Below are positions 8,012 to 16,594 of a stretch of 64,000 nucleotides of DNA, piece by piece. Location of the stretch: positions 496,001 through 560,000 of the forward strand of contig CAVUMI010000009.1 in the NCBI GenBank assembly GCA_963742585.1. The letters are read 5' to 3'. The DNA is from JACDEA01 sp963742585. GTDB lineage: Bacteria > Actinomycetota > Acidimicrobiia > Acidimicrobiales > JACDEA01. The position numbers and the translations under genes were made by a program. The first letter of the stretch is position 1. Every line of letters begins with the position of its first letter. Below the pieces are notes generated by a model that ran no database searches, had not been told where the DNA came from, and saw only the letters and a list, made by a program, of their open reading frames with translations.

Positions 8012-8674
8012 CTAGTCGGAGGCGAACAGCGCGGGTTGGCTTGCTTCTTCGCGCGTGACGAACCAGGGCAGGTGGTCCATGAAGACCCATGTGCGGCGAT
8101 GGATCGAGGTCGGCCCCCACGCCTTGAGCGCCATCTTGTGGCGGGGACACGGGTAGCCCTTGTTGAGCTCGAAGTCGTACCCCGGGAAATGCACCGACTC
8201 CTCCCGCATTATGCGGTCGCGGGTGACCTTGGCCAGGATCGACGCTGCCGCGATCGACAGACATGTGGCGTCGCCCTTCACGATTCGGGTCGCTCCGCCG
8301 ACGAAGTCCCATCGTCCGTCGAGCAGGACCTTGTCGGGGGTGACGCCGAGGCCGTCGATCGCTCGCTTCGCCGCTAGCCGCTGCGCGGCAGACATCCCGA
8401 GCCGGTCGCACTCCTCCTGGCTGGCGTGGCCGACCGCCCAGGCGGCGCACCACGAGGCGATCCGGTCGAAGAGACGCTCTCGCTCCCGCTCGGTGAGCAT
8501 CTTCGAGTCGCGGACCTTGTAGACCCGGCGATCAGGCGGCAGCACCGCGGCGCCGACGCTCAGCGGACCGGCCCATGCCCCCCGGCCCACCTCATCCATC
8601 CCAACCACTATGCGGTGGCCCTCATCCCACAACGCCCGCTCCAGTTTGAGCGAAGGGACGGTCTGACACGGCAC
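8012..8674 (-). CDS. rnhB: Ribonuclease HII
   Basis: 220 aa. Cleaves RNA in RNA-DNA hybrids and starts removal of misincorporated ribonucleotides. VVGMDEVGRGAWAGPL contains the first two acidic metal ligands (DE), VRDSKMLTERERERL is the conserved substrate loop, KVLLDGRWDF supplies the third acidic residue, and SIAAASILAKVTRD is the conserved helix with the fourth. Length is typical. It converges with the GlxA-type regulator, and 71 bp separate it from the acyl-CoA dehydrogenase gene upstream. Confidence 0.95.
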   Translation of the reverse strand: MPCQTVPSLKLERALWDEGHRIVVGMDEVGRGAWAGPLSVGAAVLPPDRRVYKVRDSKMLTERERERLFDRIASWCAAWAVGHASQEECDRLGMSAAQRLAAKRAIDGLGVTPDKVLLDGRWDFVGGATRIVKGDATCLSIAAASILAKVTRDRIMREESVHFPGYDFELNKGYPCPRHKMALKAWGPTSIHRRTWVFMDHLPWFVTREEASQPALFASD

Positions 8675-8745
8675 GCGGCGCAGGTTACGTCCGGCCGCCG
8701 GTCAGAACAACGGTCACAACAGTCGCCAAGTTCGCCGCAGGCGGG

Positions 8746-9987
8746 CTACTTGTCGGCGCGGGGCTCCTTGGGGAGCCCGAGGACGCGCTCGCCGATGATG
8801 TTGCGCATTACCTCGTCGGTGCCGCCGGCCACGCGCATCCCAGGGATGCCCATCACCAGTTGCGACCAGGCGAACGTGCCCCATTCGCCGGCGTCGGCGA
8901 CGAGCTTGGGCCCGAGAGCAAGGCTGACGAAGTCGGCCACGCGGAGCATGTTCTGCGTGAGGGTGAGCTTGCCGATCGACATCTCGGGGCCGGGTAGCTG
9001 TCCGGCCTTGATCTTGGCCATCGCCCGCAGGTTGGTGTAACTGGCAACGCGCGTGTTGATGAAGACGTCGGCCAGCTTCTGGCGCAGGACCGGGTCCTTG
9101 TCCTTGCCGAGATGACGGAGCAGGTCACCGAGGCGCTCGATGCTCATGAATCCACCACCGACGCCCGCACCGCCGCCGCCGATAGACGCCCGCTCGTTCA
9201 TCAACGTGGTGAGCGCGACCGTCCAACCTTCATTGACGTCACCGAGCCGGTGGTCGTCCGGAACGCGCACCTCGTTGAAAAAGACTTCGTTGAACGAAGC
9301 GCCGCCGGTCATCTGACGAAGAGGTCGCACCTCCACACCCGGCGCGTGCATATCGACGATGAAGCCGGTGAGGCCCTTGTGCTTGGGGGCGTCAGGGTCG
9401 GTCCGGCAGATGATCTCTCCGATGTCGCTGTACTGCGCGCCCGAGGTCCACACTTTCTGGCCGGTCACAAGCCATTCCTCGCCGTCGCGCACGGCCCTGG
9501 TCTGAAGGCCGGCGAGGTCAGAACCGGCGCCGGGCTCGCTGAACAACTGGCAACCGACGATCTCCCCGCGGTACAGAGAGCGCAAGTAGAGGCCCCGGGC
9601 TTTGTCGGTGGCGTGGGCCAGGATCGTCGGCGCGACCATCCCAAGTCCGATGCCGAACGGCGACTGTGACGGCGTCGAGTATCCCGCCTCGATCGAGGAG
9701 TAGAGGCGGTCGTAAGCGGCGGGAAGTTCGCGCCCGCCGTACTCGCTCGGTCCGGTAACCCAGCCGAATCCGGCGTCGAACACCGTGTTGCGCCACGCCT
9801 TGGCCCGTTTGACTTCCTCGACTTCCTGTTCGGGGGTCTTCTCGGCGAACAATGCGACGTTGTCGGAGCCTTTGCCCCATTCCTGTGCCTCTTCGACACC
9901 ACGCGGCTCGGCATTGGCGTCGAGGAATGCTCGTGCCTCCTCGGCGAACGCCGTTTCGGTAATCGGGCTCGACTGTGTCGCGGTCAT
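8746..9987 (-). CDS. Acyl-CoA dehydrogenase (FadE type)
   Basis: 413 aa flavoenzyme oxidising acyl-CoA to enoyl-CoA. LFSEPGAGSDLAGLQTRAV is the FAD/substrate-binding central motif, QKVWTSGAQYSDIGEIICRTD follows, and the C-terminal GGTDEVMRNIIGERVLGLP is the conserved FAD-contacting end. It resembles the second acyl-CoA dehydrogenase of the window (44395-45648) in its C-terminal signature. Chain length is not readable; sterol or branched substrates are plausible in this lineage. A TAGGAT -10 box sits six bases before the ATG. Confidence 0.92.
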   Translation of the reverse strand: MTATQSSPITETAFAEEARAFLDANAEPRGVEEAQEWGKGSDNVALFAEKTPEQEVEEVKRAKAWRNTVFDAGFGWVTGPSEYGGRELPAAYDRLYSSIEAGYSTPSQSPFGIGLGMVAPTILAHATDKARGLYLRSLYRGEIVGCQLFSEPGAGSDLAGLQTRAVRDGEEWLVTGQKVWTSGAQYSDIGEIICRTDPDAPKHKGLTGFIVDMHAPGVEVRPLRQMTGGASFNEVFFNEVRVPDDHRLGDVNEGWTVALTTLMNERASIGGGGAGVGGGFMSIERLGDLLRHLGKDKDPVLRQKLADVFINTRVASYTNLRAMAKIKAGQLPGPEMSIGKLTLTQNMLRVADFVSLALGPKLVADAGEWGTFAWSQLVMGIPGMRVAGGTDEVMRNIIGERVLGLPKEPRADK

Positions 9988-9993
9988 GCGCGG

Positions 9994-10003
9994 ATCCTAG
10001 AGT
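9994..10003. promoter_or_regulatory. Overlapping divergent -10 boxes sharing CTAG
   Basis: Minus strand TAGGAT (9994-9999) is six bases from the acyl-CoA dehydrogenase ATG at 9987. Plus strand TAGAGT (9998-10003) is seven bases from the ATG at 10011. The boxes overlap by two bases, so the two leaderless transcripts should compete for polymerase. Confidence 0.5.
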
Positions 10004-10010
10004 GCCGCCC

Positions 10011-10220
10011 ATGACGCGAGGCGAAGGTGTCGTTCTCCGCGCTTTCGCCATCTGGACGGCGTGGGTCTGGGGCACGCGCATCAGCAATGTCATTGGAGAT
10101 GATTCACGTTCGACCGCCTTCAAGGTCGTTCATGTAGTGCTAGCGCTCGTGTCCGTCGCGTTTGCGATCGCCGCGTGGGTCATTGTGGTTCGCGTACGCC
10201 GGCGGGCCGCTCAGCAGTAA
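10011..10220 (+). CDS. Small two-helix membrane protein, SCO4848-like
   Basis: 69 aa with two hydrophobic segments (about residues 9-23 and 36-58) and a positively charged C-terminus RVRRRAAQQ, so the tail is probably cytoplasmic. The pattern LRAFAIWTAWVWGTRISN, an Asp-rich loop and TAFKVVHVVLALVS resembles the actinobacterial SCO4848 family of unknown function. The start is fixed by the TAGAGT box seven bases upstream. The next gene follows nine bases later but has its own -10 box. Confidence 0.6.
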   Translation: MTRGEGVVLRAFAIWTAWVWGTRISNVIGDDSRSTAFKVVHVVLALVSVAFAIAAWVIVVRVRRRAAQQ

Positions 10221-10223
10221 CAT
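10218..10223 (+). promoter_or_regulatory. -10 box of leaderless promoter for the subtilase
   Basis: TAACAT overlapping the stop codon of the upstream small gene, six bases before the ATG at 10230. Confidence 0.4.
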
Positions 10224-10229
10224 GCTCGG

Positions 10230-11609
10230 ATGCCCGCACGACGACTAGTCGTCGCTGCCGCGTCCGGCGTCGCGATCCTCAGCATGTTGGTCAGCGAGAC
10301 TGCGACCGCGGCCAACAGGAACGGCGACGGCAACAAGGCTGAGAACCAGAAGCGGCAGGAGCGCACCACGACGACGGAACGCCGCCGAACGACGACGACT
10401 GAGCGTCAGCGCACCACGACGACAGAGCGCGAACGGACGACGACAACCGCGCGCCGGACGACAACCACCGCAGCGCGGGCGACCACGACGACTCGCGCAC
10501 AGGCGACCAGGGCGGCGGGCGCCGAGGAGAGCGAGCCGACTACCACGAGCAGCACGGTCAAGATGCGCGCGACCAATCGGTATGTCGTCGTTCTGAAGAA
10601 GGGCAACCGAGCCTCAGCGGTCGCCGCTGAACACACCCGCACGCGCAAGGTGAAGGTCCAGAAGGTGTACGCGCACGCAGTGCGCGGCTACGCCGCCGAT
10701 ATCGCCGACGACGAGATCGACGCCATCAAGAAGGACAAACGGGTGGCGTACGTCGAGCGCAGCAAGCCTGTGAAGGCGTTCGCCCAGACGATCCCGTGGG
10801 GTGTCGAGAGGGTGTCTCGCATCGGCGACAACTGGAGCTCGACCCGACCCGGCGACGGGAGCGGCGCCGTGAACATGGACATCTACGTGTTGGATACCGG
10901 CATCCAGCCGATGGCCGACCTCAACGGCGGCACCGACGTGAACACGCGCGGTGGTCCCAATACCGACTGCATGGGCCACGGCACCCACATGGCAGGCATC
11001 GCGGCTGCGATCGACAATGACACCGGCTTCGTCGGCGTCGCCCCCGGCGCGCGGGTGCACGGCGTCAAGGTGCTCGACTGCAACGGCCGCGGAACCGACC
11101 TCGACTCGGTCGCCGGTCTCGACTGGGTCGTGCAACACGGTGTCCGGCCGTCGGTGGTGACGATGAGTTATGGCGGTCCGATCAGCCGCGTCTTCGACGA
11201 TGCGATCCGCCGAGCAGTCTCGGCCGGGTTCGTCATCGTCACCGCGGCCGGCAATGACCACCGTGACGCCTGCCGGTTCTCGCCCGCGCACATGGGTGAG
11301 CTCAACGGCGTGATCACTGTTGGTTCGACCAACGCCAAGGACAGGTTGGCCGGGTTCAGTAACGGCGGGCGTTGCGTCGACGTGTACGCACCCGGGGTGA
11401 AGATTCCCTCGTATTTCCTGAACGGCGCACTGGCGTCCGCCACGGGCACCTCGGCCTCGGCACCGCACGTGGCTGGCGCCGCCGCGCTCTACCTCGTCGG
11501 TCCCGGCGGCGACAGTCCCGGTGAGGTCGAGGCCGCGATCAAGAGCAACGCGGTCCGTATCGGCAACGCCCGCCGCGCCCTCCTCCGCGTCTCTGCTGCG
11601 AACTTCTGA
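10230..11609 (+). CDS. Exported subtilisin-family (S8) serine protease with Thr-rich linker
   Basis: 459 aa. Residues 1-28 form a signal peptide (MPARRLVVAAASGVAIL, cut near ATA-AN). Residues about 46-92 are a tandem TTTTER/TTTTAR repeat, a likely extended O-glycosylated or wall-spanning linker. Next comes an I9-like propeptide (RYVVVLKKGN, then VAYVERSKPV). The catalytic domain has Asp near 222 (YVLDTGIQ), His near 250 (GHGTHMAG), the oxyanion Asn in TAAGNDH and Ser near 408 (TGTSASAPHVAG). All catalytic residues are present, so an active extracellular protease of the proteinase K branch is expected. A 117-bp tail follows, including a small CGAGTG/CACTCG hairpin that overlaps the convergent gene's stop; any terminator role is weakly supported. 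Confidence 0.92.
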   Translation: MPARRLVVAAASGVAILSMLVSETATAANRNGDGNKAENQKRQERTTTTERRRTTTTERQRTTTTERERTTTTARRTTTTAARATTTTRAQATRAAGAEESEPTTTSSTVKMRATNRYVVVLKKGNRASAVAAEHTRTRKVKVQKVYAHAVRGYAADIADDEIDAIKKDKRVAYVERSKPVKAFAQTIPWGVERVSRIGDNWSSTRPGDGSGAVNMDIYVLDTGIQPMADLNGGTDVNTRGGPNTDCMGHGTHMAGIAAAIDNDTGFVGVAPGARVHGVKVLDCNGRGTDLDSVAGLDWVVQHGVRPSVVTMSYGGPISRVFDDAIRRAVSAGFVIVTAAGNDHRDACRFSPAHMGELNGVITVGSTNAKDRLAGFSNGGRCVDVYAPGVKIPSYFLNGALASATGTSASAPHVAGAAALYLVGPGGDSPGEVEAAIKSNAVRIGNARRALLRVSAANF

Positions 11610-11726
11610 GTTCCGGGCGCCTCACGGCCAATCCGGCCTTCGGCCTCCGGGACCGCTCCGGCGCGAGAGCGATTGGGGCCCCATCCCCTTCGCATGAATG
11701 GGAGTCGGCCGAGTGGCTTCACTTCG

Positions 11727-13196
11727 TCACTCGCCAGGGGCGAACTGGGCCTTCTGTAGCTGCGAGCTGAAGTCGATGGAGACGGCCTTCCACTCGCTGA
11801 ATTCGTCCAACGCGTGGGGGCCGGCTTCGCGGAACCCGTTGCCCGTGCGTTTCATGCCCCCGAAGGGCAGCTGTACCTCGGCGCCGATCGTCGGCGCGTT
11901 CACGTACACGAGCCCGAACTCCAACTCGGTGACCGCCCGCATCGCCGCGTTCACATCGCTCGTGTAGATCGATGCGGAGAGGCCGAACGTCGTCGAGTTA
12001 GCCGCGGCGATGGCCTCGTCGAGACTGGCGGCGCCGATCACCGCGGTGACCGGGCCGAAGATCTCCTCCTGGGCGATTCGCATGCTCGGCTCGGCATCGG
12101 CAAACACCGTTGGCGCGATGTAGTTGCCTTTGCCGCGGATCCCGTCGTCGACCACGTGGCCGCCGGTGAGGAGCCGGGCGCCGTCATCCTCGGTACCGAC
12201 TCGGATGTACTCCATGACGCGATCCCGCTGTGCGCGGTTGATCAGCGGTGCCAGGTCGACGGTCTCGTCATCGCCCGGGCCCAGGCGGTAGGTCGCCACC
12301 TTGGCGACGAGCGCGTCCGCAAAATCAGGATGGAGCGACACGACCCGCGATGTGGCTGTACACCGCTGCCCGCTGGTTGCGAAGGCACCCCAGGCGATGC
12401 CCTCCACCGCCAGGTCGAGGTCGGCATCGGGCATCACGATGCTGACGTTCTTCGAGCCCAGCTCCATCGAGTACCGCTTCATCTGACGGCCGCACTCAGC
12501 GGCGATCAGGCGGCCGGTATCGAGCGAGCCGGTGAAGGAGATGGCCCCGACGTCGGGATGAGCGACCAACGCGGCACCCGCTTCCTCACCGAGGCCCTGC
12601 ACCAGGTTGACCACGCCCGGCGGCACCCCCGCGGCTTCCAACAGCTCGAGCAGCCGCTGTGCGCACAGCGGCGTGTCCTCGGCCGGCTTGATCACGACGC
12701 AGTTGCCCGCAAGCAGGGCCGGCCAAAGCTTCCACGTCGGGATGGCCACGGGGAAGTTCCAGGGAGTGATGAGTCCGACGACGCCGATCGGATGGCGAAG
12801 CGTCATCGACAGCTTCCGCGGGAGTTCGCTGGGCACCGTCTCGCCCACGGGTGCTCGGGCTTGGCCGGCCATGAAATAGGCAAAGTCGATGCCTTCTTGG
12901 ACGTCGCCGCGTGCCTCCTTCAGGGTCTTGCCCATCTCGCGGGTCATGAGGCGCGACAGCGTGTCCTTCTCGTCTTCGAGAAGCTGGCCGACCCGTCGCA
13001 GGAGGTCGCCGCGCGCGGGCATCGGTGTCGCTCTCCACCCGGCATACGCGGCCTTGGCCGCATCCACGGCAGCGGCGACGTCCTCGCGGTCGCTGCGCGC
13101 CACCTCACCGAGAATGTCATCGTTGTCAGCGGGGTTGCGGTCTTCCATGGTGCGGCCAGAGCGCGCCGCCACCCACCGTCCACCTATCAAGTTCAT
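11727..13196 (-). CDS. NAD(P)-dependent aldehyde dehydrogenase
   Basis: 489 aa, typical length. Oxidises an aldehyde to the acid. ITPWNFPVAIPTWK binds cofactor, FTGSLDTGR is the Rossmann glycine motif, MELGSKN holds the general-base Glu, and TSGQRCTATSR the catalytic Cys near residue 280. EEIFGPVTAVI and LPFGGMKRTGNGFREAG are conserved. The ELGSKN pattern is close to ketoglutarate- or aminoadipate-semialdehyde dehydrogenases, but specificity is not decided by sequence. The ATG at 13196 has GGAGG about 11 bases upstream. It is divergent from the P450 gene with a 59-bp gap. Confidence 0.9.
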   Translation of the reverse strand: MNLIGGRWVAARSGRTMEDRNPADNDDILGEVARSDREDVAAAVDAAKAAYAGWRATPMPARGDLLRRVGQLLEDEKDTLSRLMTREMGKTLKEARGDVQEGIDFAYFMAGQARAPVGETVPSELPRKLSMTLRHPIGVVGLITPWNFPVAIPTWKLWPALLAGNCVVIKPAEDTPLCAQRLLELLEAAGVPPGVVNLVQGLGEEAGAALVAHPDVGAISFTGSLDTGRLIAAECGRQMKRYSMELGSKNVSIVMPDADLDLAVEGIAWGAFATSGQRCTATSRVVSLHPDFADALVAKVATYRLGPGDDETVDLAPLINRAQRDRVMEYIRVGTEDDGARLLTGGHVVDDGIRGKGNYIAPTVFADAEPSMRIAQEEIFGPVTAVIGAASLDEAIAAANSTTFGLSASIYTSDVNAAMRAVTELEFGLVYVNAPTIGAEVQLPFGGMKRTGNGFREAGPHALDEFSEWKAVSIDFSSQLQKAQFAPGE

Positions 13197-13242
13197 TTTC
13201 CCGGTCGCCTCCGTCTTCGCCTCCGGCTCCCTTTATCGGCCT

Positions 13243-13248
13243 TAGGCT
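13243..13248 (+). promoter_or_regulatory. -10 box for the P450 gene
   Basis: TAGGCT seven bases before the ATG at 13256, implying a leaderless mRNA. Confidence 0.45.
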
Positions 13249-13255
13249 ACGAGCG

Positions 13256-14470
13256 ATGGCTGTCCAGCTTGAGTTCGATCCGTTCGCCCCTGAAATCAGG
13301 GCCGACCCGTATCCCACCTACAAGCGGATGCGTGAAGAGGCACCGATCTACTGGAGCCCAGACGGTTCGCCGATGTTCACGCGGTACGACGACTGCCTGG
13401 CGATCCTGCGAGATCACGAGCGGTGGAGCAACGACGGATCGAAGTCCAGATATGCCGAAGAGGCCGGCGACTTGGATCTCGGTGGCGGCATGTTGGGTGC
13501 CCTCAACGCCCGGCCCATGCTCTTCACCGACCCGCCCGATCACACGCGCCTGCGTGGGCTGGTGAACAAGGCGTTCACACCTCGCGTCGTCGATCGCCTG
13601 CGCCCGCGGATGGAGTCCATCGTCGACGAGCTGCTCGACGAGGTGGCCGGTGCGGGGACGATGGACGTGATCGAGCAGGTCGCCTATCCGCTCCCGGTCA
13701 TCATGATCGCCGAGCTACTTGGCGTTCCGGCCAGCGACCGGGAACTGCTCAAGGGTTGGTCGGTGCCACTCGCCCGCACGATCGATCCGCTGGACAACCT
13801 CGGACCGGAGTTCCTGAACGAAGTCGCCGGCGCCGGGCTGGCCTTCATCGCCTACTTCGCCCAGCTCATCAACGAGCGCCGCCAGTCACCGCAGGACGAC
13901 TTGCTGAGCGCACTGATCGCCGCCGAGGAGCAAGGCGACAAGCTCACGCAAGAAGAGGTGATCGTCAACCTCATCTTGCTGTTGATCGCTGGTCACGAGA
14001 CCACCACCAACCTGATCGGGAACGGCATGCTCGCCCTCCTCCGCCATCCCGCGGAGATGGCCGAGTTACGGGGCGACCCGAGCCTCATCAAGACTGCCGT
14101 CGAGGAGTTGTTGCGTTACGACCCGCCGGTGCAATTGGATGCGCGGACCGCGCTCGAGGACATCGAGGTCGCGGGCGTGAGGATCCCGAAAAAGGAGCAG
14201 GCGGTGCTGCTGCTGGCCGCAGCCAACCGCGACCCGGCCGAGTTCGCCGACCCGAACCGCCTCGACCTTCACCGGACGCCCAACTCGCACATCGCGTTCA
14301 GCAGCGGTATCCACTTCTGCGTCGGCGCGTCGTTGGCCCGGGCCGAGGGCCAGATCGCCGTCAACGCCATGCTGCGGCGGATGCCGAAGCTCGCGCTCGC
14401 CGACGAGCATCCGCCGTACAAGGACAACGTCACCCTCCGGGGGTTGGCGTCGCTCCCCGTCACCTTCTGA
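13256..14470 (+). CDS. Cytochrome P450
   Basis: 404 aa soluble bacterial P450. The I-helix motif AGHETTTN (about residue 246), the K-helix ExxR in VEELLRYDPP (about 283) and the heme loop FSSGIHFCVGASLARAE with Cys355 are all intact. It hydroxylates a small hydrophobic substrate with external ferredoxin and reductase, neither of which is encoded nearby. Actinobacterial relatives include sterol and terpene hydroxylases; no substrate can be named. The next gene, a kynurenine-formamidase-like hydrolase, follows within about 50 bp, but functional linkage is uncertain. Confidence 0.95.
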   Translation: MAVQLEFDPFAPEIRADPYPTYKRMREEAPIYWSPDGSPMFTRYDDCLAILRDHERWSNDGSKSRYAEEAGDLDLGGGMLGALNARPMLFTDPPDHTRLRGLVNKAFTPRVVDRLRPRMESIVDELLDEVAGAGTMDVIEQVAYPLPVIMIAELLGVPASDRELLKGWSVPLARTIDPLDNLGPEFLNEVAGAGLAFIAYFAQLINERRQSPQDDLLSALIAAEEQGDKLTQEEVIVNLILLLIAGHETTTNLIGNGMLALLRHPAEMAELRGDPSLIKTAVEELLRYDPPVQLDARTALEDIEVAGVRIPKKEQAVLLLAAANRDPAEFADPNRLDLHRTPNSHIAFSSGIHFCVGASLARAEGQIAVNAMLRRMPKLALADEHPPYKDNVTLRGLASLPVTF

Positions 14471-14525
14471 GCCGCTGATCACGCTTGCCTACGGGCACCA
14501 CAAAGACCAGGTCGGCGACCTTCAC

Positions 14526-15200
14526 ATGCCCGACGGCGAGGGTCCGTTTCCCGTCGTCGTGATCCTGCACGGTGGTTTCTGGCGCGACCTTTACGACCGC
14601 GCATATGTCCAACCGCTGGCTGAGGATCTCGCGTCGCGTGGATTCGCCGCGTGGAACCTCGAGTTCCGGAGAATGGGCCCGGAGGCCGACGGCGGCTACC
14701 CCGCGACCCTCGAGGACGTAAGCGCGGGGATCGATTTCCTTGACGAGATCGCTCCCGCGTACGACCTCGACCTGATGCGCGTTGCCTTGGTGGGCCATTC
14801 GGCCGGGGGTCACCTGTCGCTGTGGGCCGCCGGTCGGGCCAATCCTCTCGTGACGCCGAGCCTCGCGGTTGCGCAGGCGGGCGTGGCCGACCTGCGCCAT
14901 GCCCACGAGCTCGGGTTGGGCGCGGGAGCCGTGGCGCTGTTCATGGGCGGCCCACCCGAAGGGTCGGCCGACGCCTACGCCATGGCATCGCCCGCGGAGC
15001 GCCTGCCCACCGGCGTGCGGCAAGTGCTCATCCACGGTCGTCTGGACGAGAACGTCCCCATCGAGGTGGCGCGCCGCTACTTCGAGGCGGCGCAGGCAGC
15101 CGGCGACGACATTGAACTGCTGGAGTTCGACACCGAGCACATGGCGATCGTGGATCCCGGTCACCCGGCATGGGCGGCGGTGCTCGAGCGGCTTCCGTGA
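14526..15200 (+). CDS. Alpha/beta hydrolase, kynurenine formamidase-like
   Basis: BD-FAE-type alpha/beta hydrolase. HGGFWRDLY is the oxyanion loop, VGHSAGGHLSLW holds the nucleophile Ser, HGRLDENVP the Asp and EHMAIVDP the His. Its stop overlaps the kynureninase start (GTGA, 15197-15200), so translation is coupled. The pairing supports hydrolysis of N-formylkynurenine to kynurenine. The first ATG is at 14526, but relatives start earlier, with an ITLAYG-type strand; that strand is encoded here in frame from a CTG at 14475. The true start is therefore probably the CTG or hidden by an indel. Confidence 0.82.
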   Translation: MPDGEGPFPVVVILHGGFWRDLYDRAYVQPLAEDLASRGFAAWNLEFRRMGPEADGGYPATLEDVSAGIDFLDEIAPAYDLDLMRVALVGHSAGGHLSLWAAGRANPLVTPSLAVAQAGVADLRHAHELGLGAGAVALFMGGPPEGSADAYAMASPAERLPTGVRQVLIHGRLDENVPIEVARRYFEAAQAAGDDIELLEFDTEHMAIVDPGHPAWAAVLERLP

Positions 15201-16252
15201 ACCAGCGCGTTTACGCGGCGGCACATTCGCTCGGGCCACCGATACCCGCGGTGAAGGCCGCGCTGGCTGCGGCCACCGATCACTGGGCCGATCGGCTGGT
15301 GGACGGTTGGGACGAGTGGCTCGAGCTGGCCTGTGCGGTCGGCGACCGGCTGGGCGCCGCCGCCCTCGGTGTGGCGTCGGGTCAGATCGTCGTGGGTGAT
15401 TCCACATCAGTCAACATCTACAAGCTGGCTTCCGCCGTGCTCGATGCCCGACCCGACCGTGGCGCGATCGTGATCGCCGCGGACGAGTTCCCGACCGACC
15501 GGTACGTGCTCGAAGGACTCGCGGCGGCACGGGGCCTCGACATTCGGCGCGACATCGACGCGGAAACCGCACTCGTCTGCCGGTCGATGGTCGACTTCCG
15601 CACCGCAACGATTGCCGATGTCGCTGCGATCACCAGCGCAGCCCACACCGCGGGAGCACTGATGTTGTGGGACGTGAGTCATGCGGTCGGGATCCTGCCG
15701 GTCGCGCTCGACGAGATTGGCGCCGACCTGGCCGTCGGGTGCACCTACAAATGGCTCGCCGCCGGACCCGGCGCGCCCGCGTTTCTCTACGTGCGCCGTG
15801 CGTTGCAGTCGCAGTTGCGCCAGCCAATTTGGGGGTGGTTTGGCCAGCGTGACCAGTTCGCGATGGGTCCGGCCTACGACCCCGAGCCCGATATTCGGCG
15901 GTTCCAGGTCGGCACGCCACCCATCCTCGGCTTGGCCGGGGTCGACGCCGCCGTGGGCGCCATCGAAAGCGCCGGGATCGAGGCGGTGCGCGCGTCGAGC
16001 CTGGAACTGACCACGCGCTTCATCGACGGGTTGCCTGCGGACGTCGTCACGCCACGGGTCGGGTCAGGTCGCGGTGGTCACGTCGCGGTTCGGATGACCG
16101 ATGCTCCCGCCGTGCGGGACAAGCTGGCCGCGGCGGGCATCGTCGTCGATGTCCGCGGCGATCTGGTCCGCTTCGGCTTCCATCCCTTGACGACTGATCT
16201 CTCAGCCGTCGATGCGGCCCGAGAAGTGCTCGTTGGCATCGGGCCGGACTAG
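15197..16252 (+). CDS. kynU: Kynureninase
   Basis: 351 aa PLP enzyme cleaving kynurenine to anthranilate and alanine. Recognisable motifs are HSLGPP near the N-terminus, GDSTSVNIYK (phosphate binding), DEFPTDRYV, WDVSHAVGILPV and CTYKWLAAGPG with the PLP Lys at residue 185, then PIWGWFGQRDQF. Length is slightly short of typical kynureninases. The GTG start overlaps the previous gene's stop by four bases, making a formamidase-kynureninase operon. Tryptophan dioxygenase is not in the window. The 3' end overlaps a convergent VOC gene by 51 bp. Confidence 0.93.
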   Translation: MNQRVYAAAHSLGPPIPAVKAALAAATDHWADRLVDGWDEWLELACAVGDRLGAAALGVASGQIVVGDSTSVNIYKLASAVLDARPDRGAIVIAADEFPTDRYVLEGLAAARGLDIRRDIDAETALVCRSMVDFRTATIADVAAITSAAHTAGALMLWDVSHAVGILPVALDEIGADLAVGCTYKWLAAGPGAPAFLYVRRALQSQLRQPIWGWFGQRDQFAMGPAYDPEPDIRRFQVGTPPILGLAGVDAAVGAIESAGIEAVRASSLELTTRFIDGLPADVVTPRVGSGRGGHVAVRMTDAPAVRDKLAAAGIVVDVRGDLVRFGFHPLTTDLSAVDAAREVLVGIGPD

Positions 16253-16588
16253 CTCATAGACAGCGAACCGCTGGTCTCCCTCGGCAACAAAGCTGGCGCA
16301 GGGACCGTGCGGGATCTCGAGTTCGTGGAGGGACACTCCCTGGGCCCGCAGCGCAGCGGTGGCGGCCGCGTAGTCGTCCACCCGATACACGAGGATCGGC
16401 CGTTCACCACTGAGGTGGGCGGTCAGCAAGATGGCCGGCCCGCCCTCGGTGAGGTCGACGCGGGCCGCCCGCGTCCCCATGCCCTGGATGTTGAAGTCGA
16501 GCGAGCCACCCAGCACGTCGACGTAGTACGTCACCGCGGCATCCACGTCCCCCGTCGGCGTGTAGATGAAGTCGAGCGACCGGAACAC
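16202..16588 (-). CDS. VOC (glyoxalase/bleomycin-resistance fold) protein
   Basis: 128 aa with two babbage-alpha-beta repeats: SLDFIYTPTGDVDAAVTYY, LGGSLDFNI, then ILVYRVDDYAAATAALRAQG. Metal and substrate are unknown; members are lyases, dioxygenases or binding proteins. It is the last gene of a five-gene minus-strand operon, six bases after the thioesterase. Its C-terminal 51 bp lie inside the kynureninase gene on the other strand. Confidence 0.75.
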   Translation of the reverse strand: MFRSLDFIYTPTGDVDAAVTYYVDVLGGSLDFNIQGMGTRAARVDLTEGGPAILLTAHLSGERPILVYRVDDYAAATAALRAQGVSLHELEIPHGPCASFVAEGDQRFAVYELVRPDANEHFSGRIDG

Positions 16589-16594
16589 CGACGG

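Noticed and set aside
11699..11733. Rho-independent terminator between subtilase and aldehyde dehydrogenase
   Set aside because: A 6-bp CGAGTG/CACTCG stem with a 12-base loop and no T run; too weak to call.
11814..13565. 583-codon plus-strand ORF opposite the aldehyde dehydrogenase
   Set aside because: Antisense of a clearly conserved enzyme; composition typical of a shadow frame.
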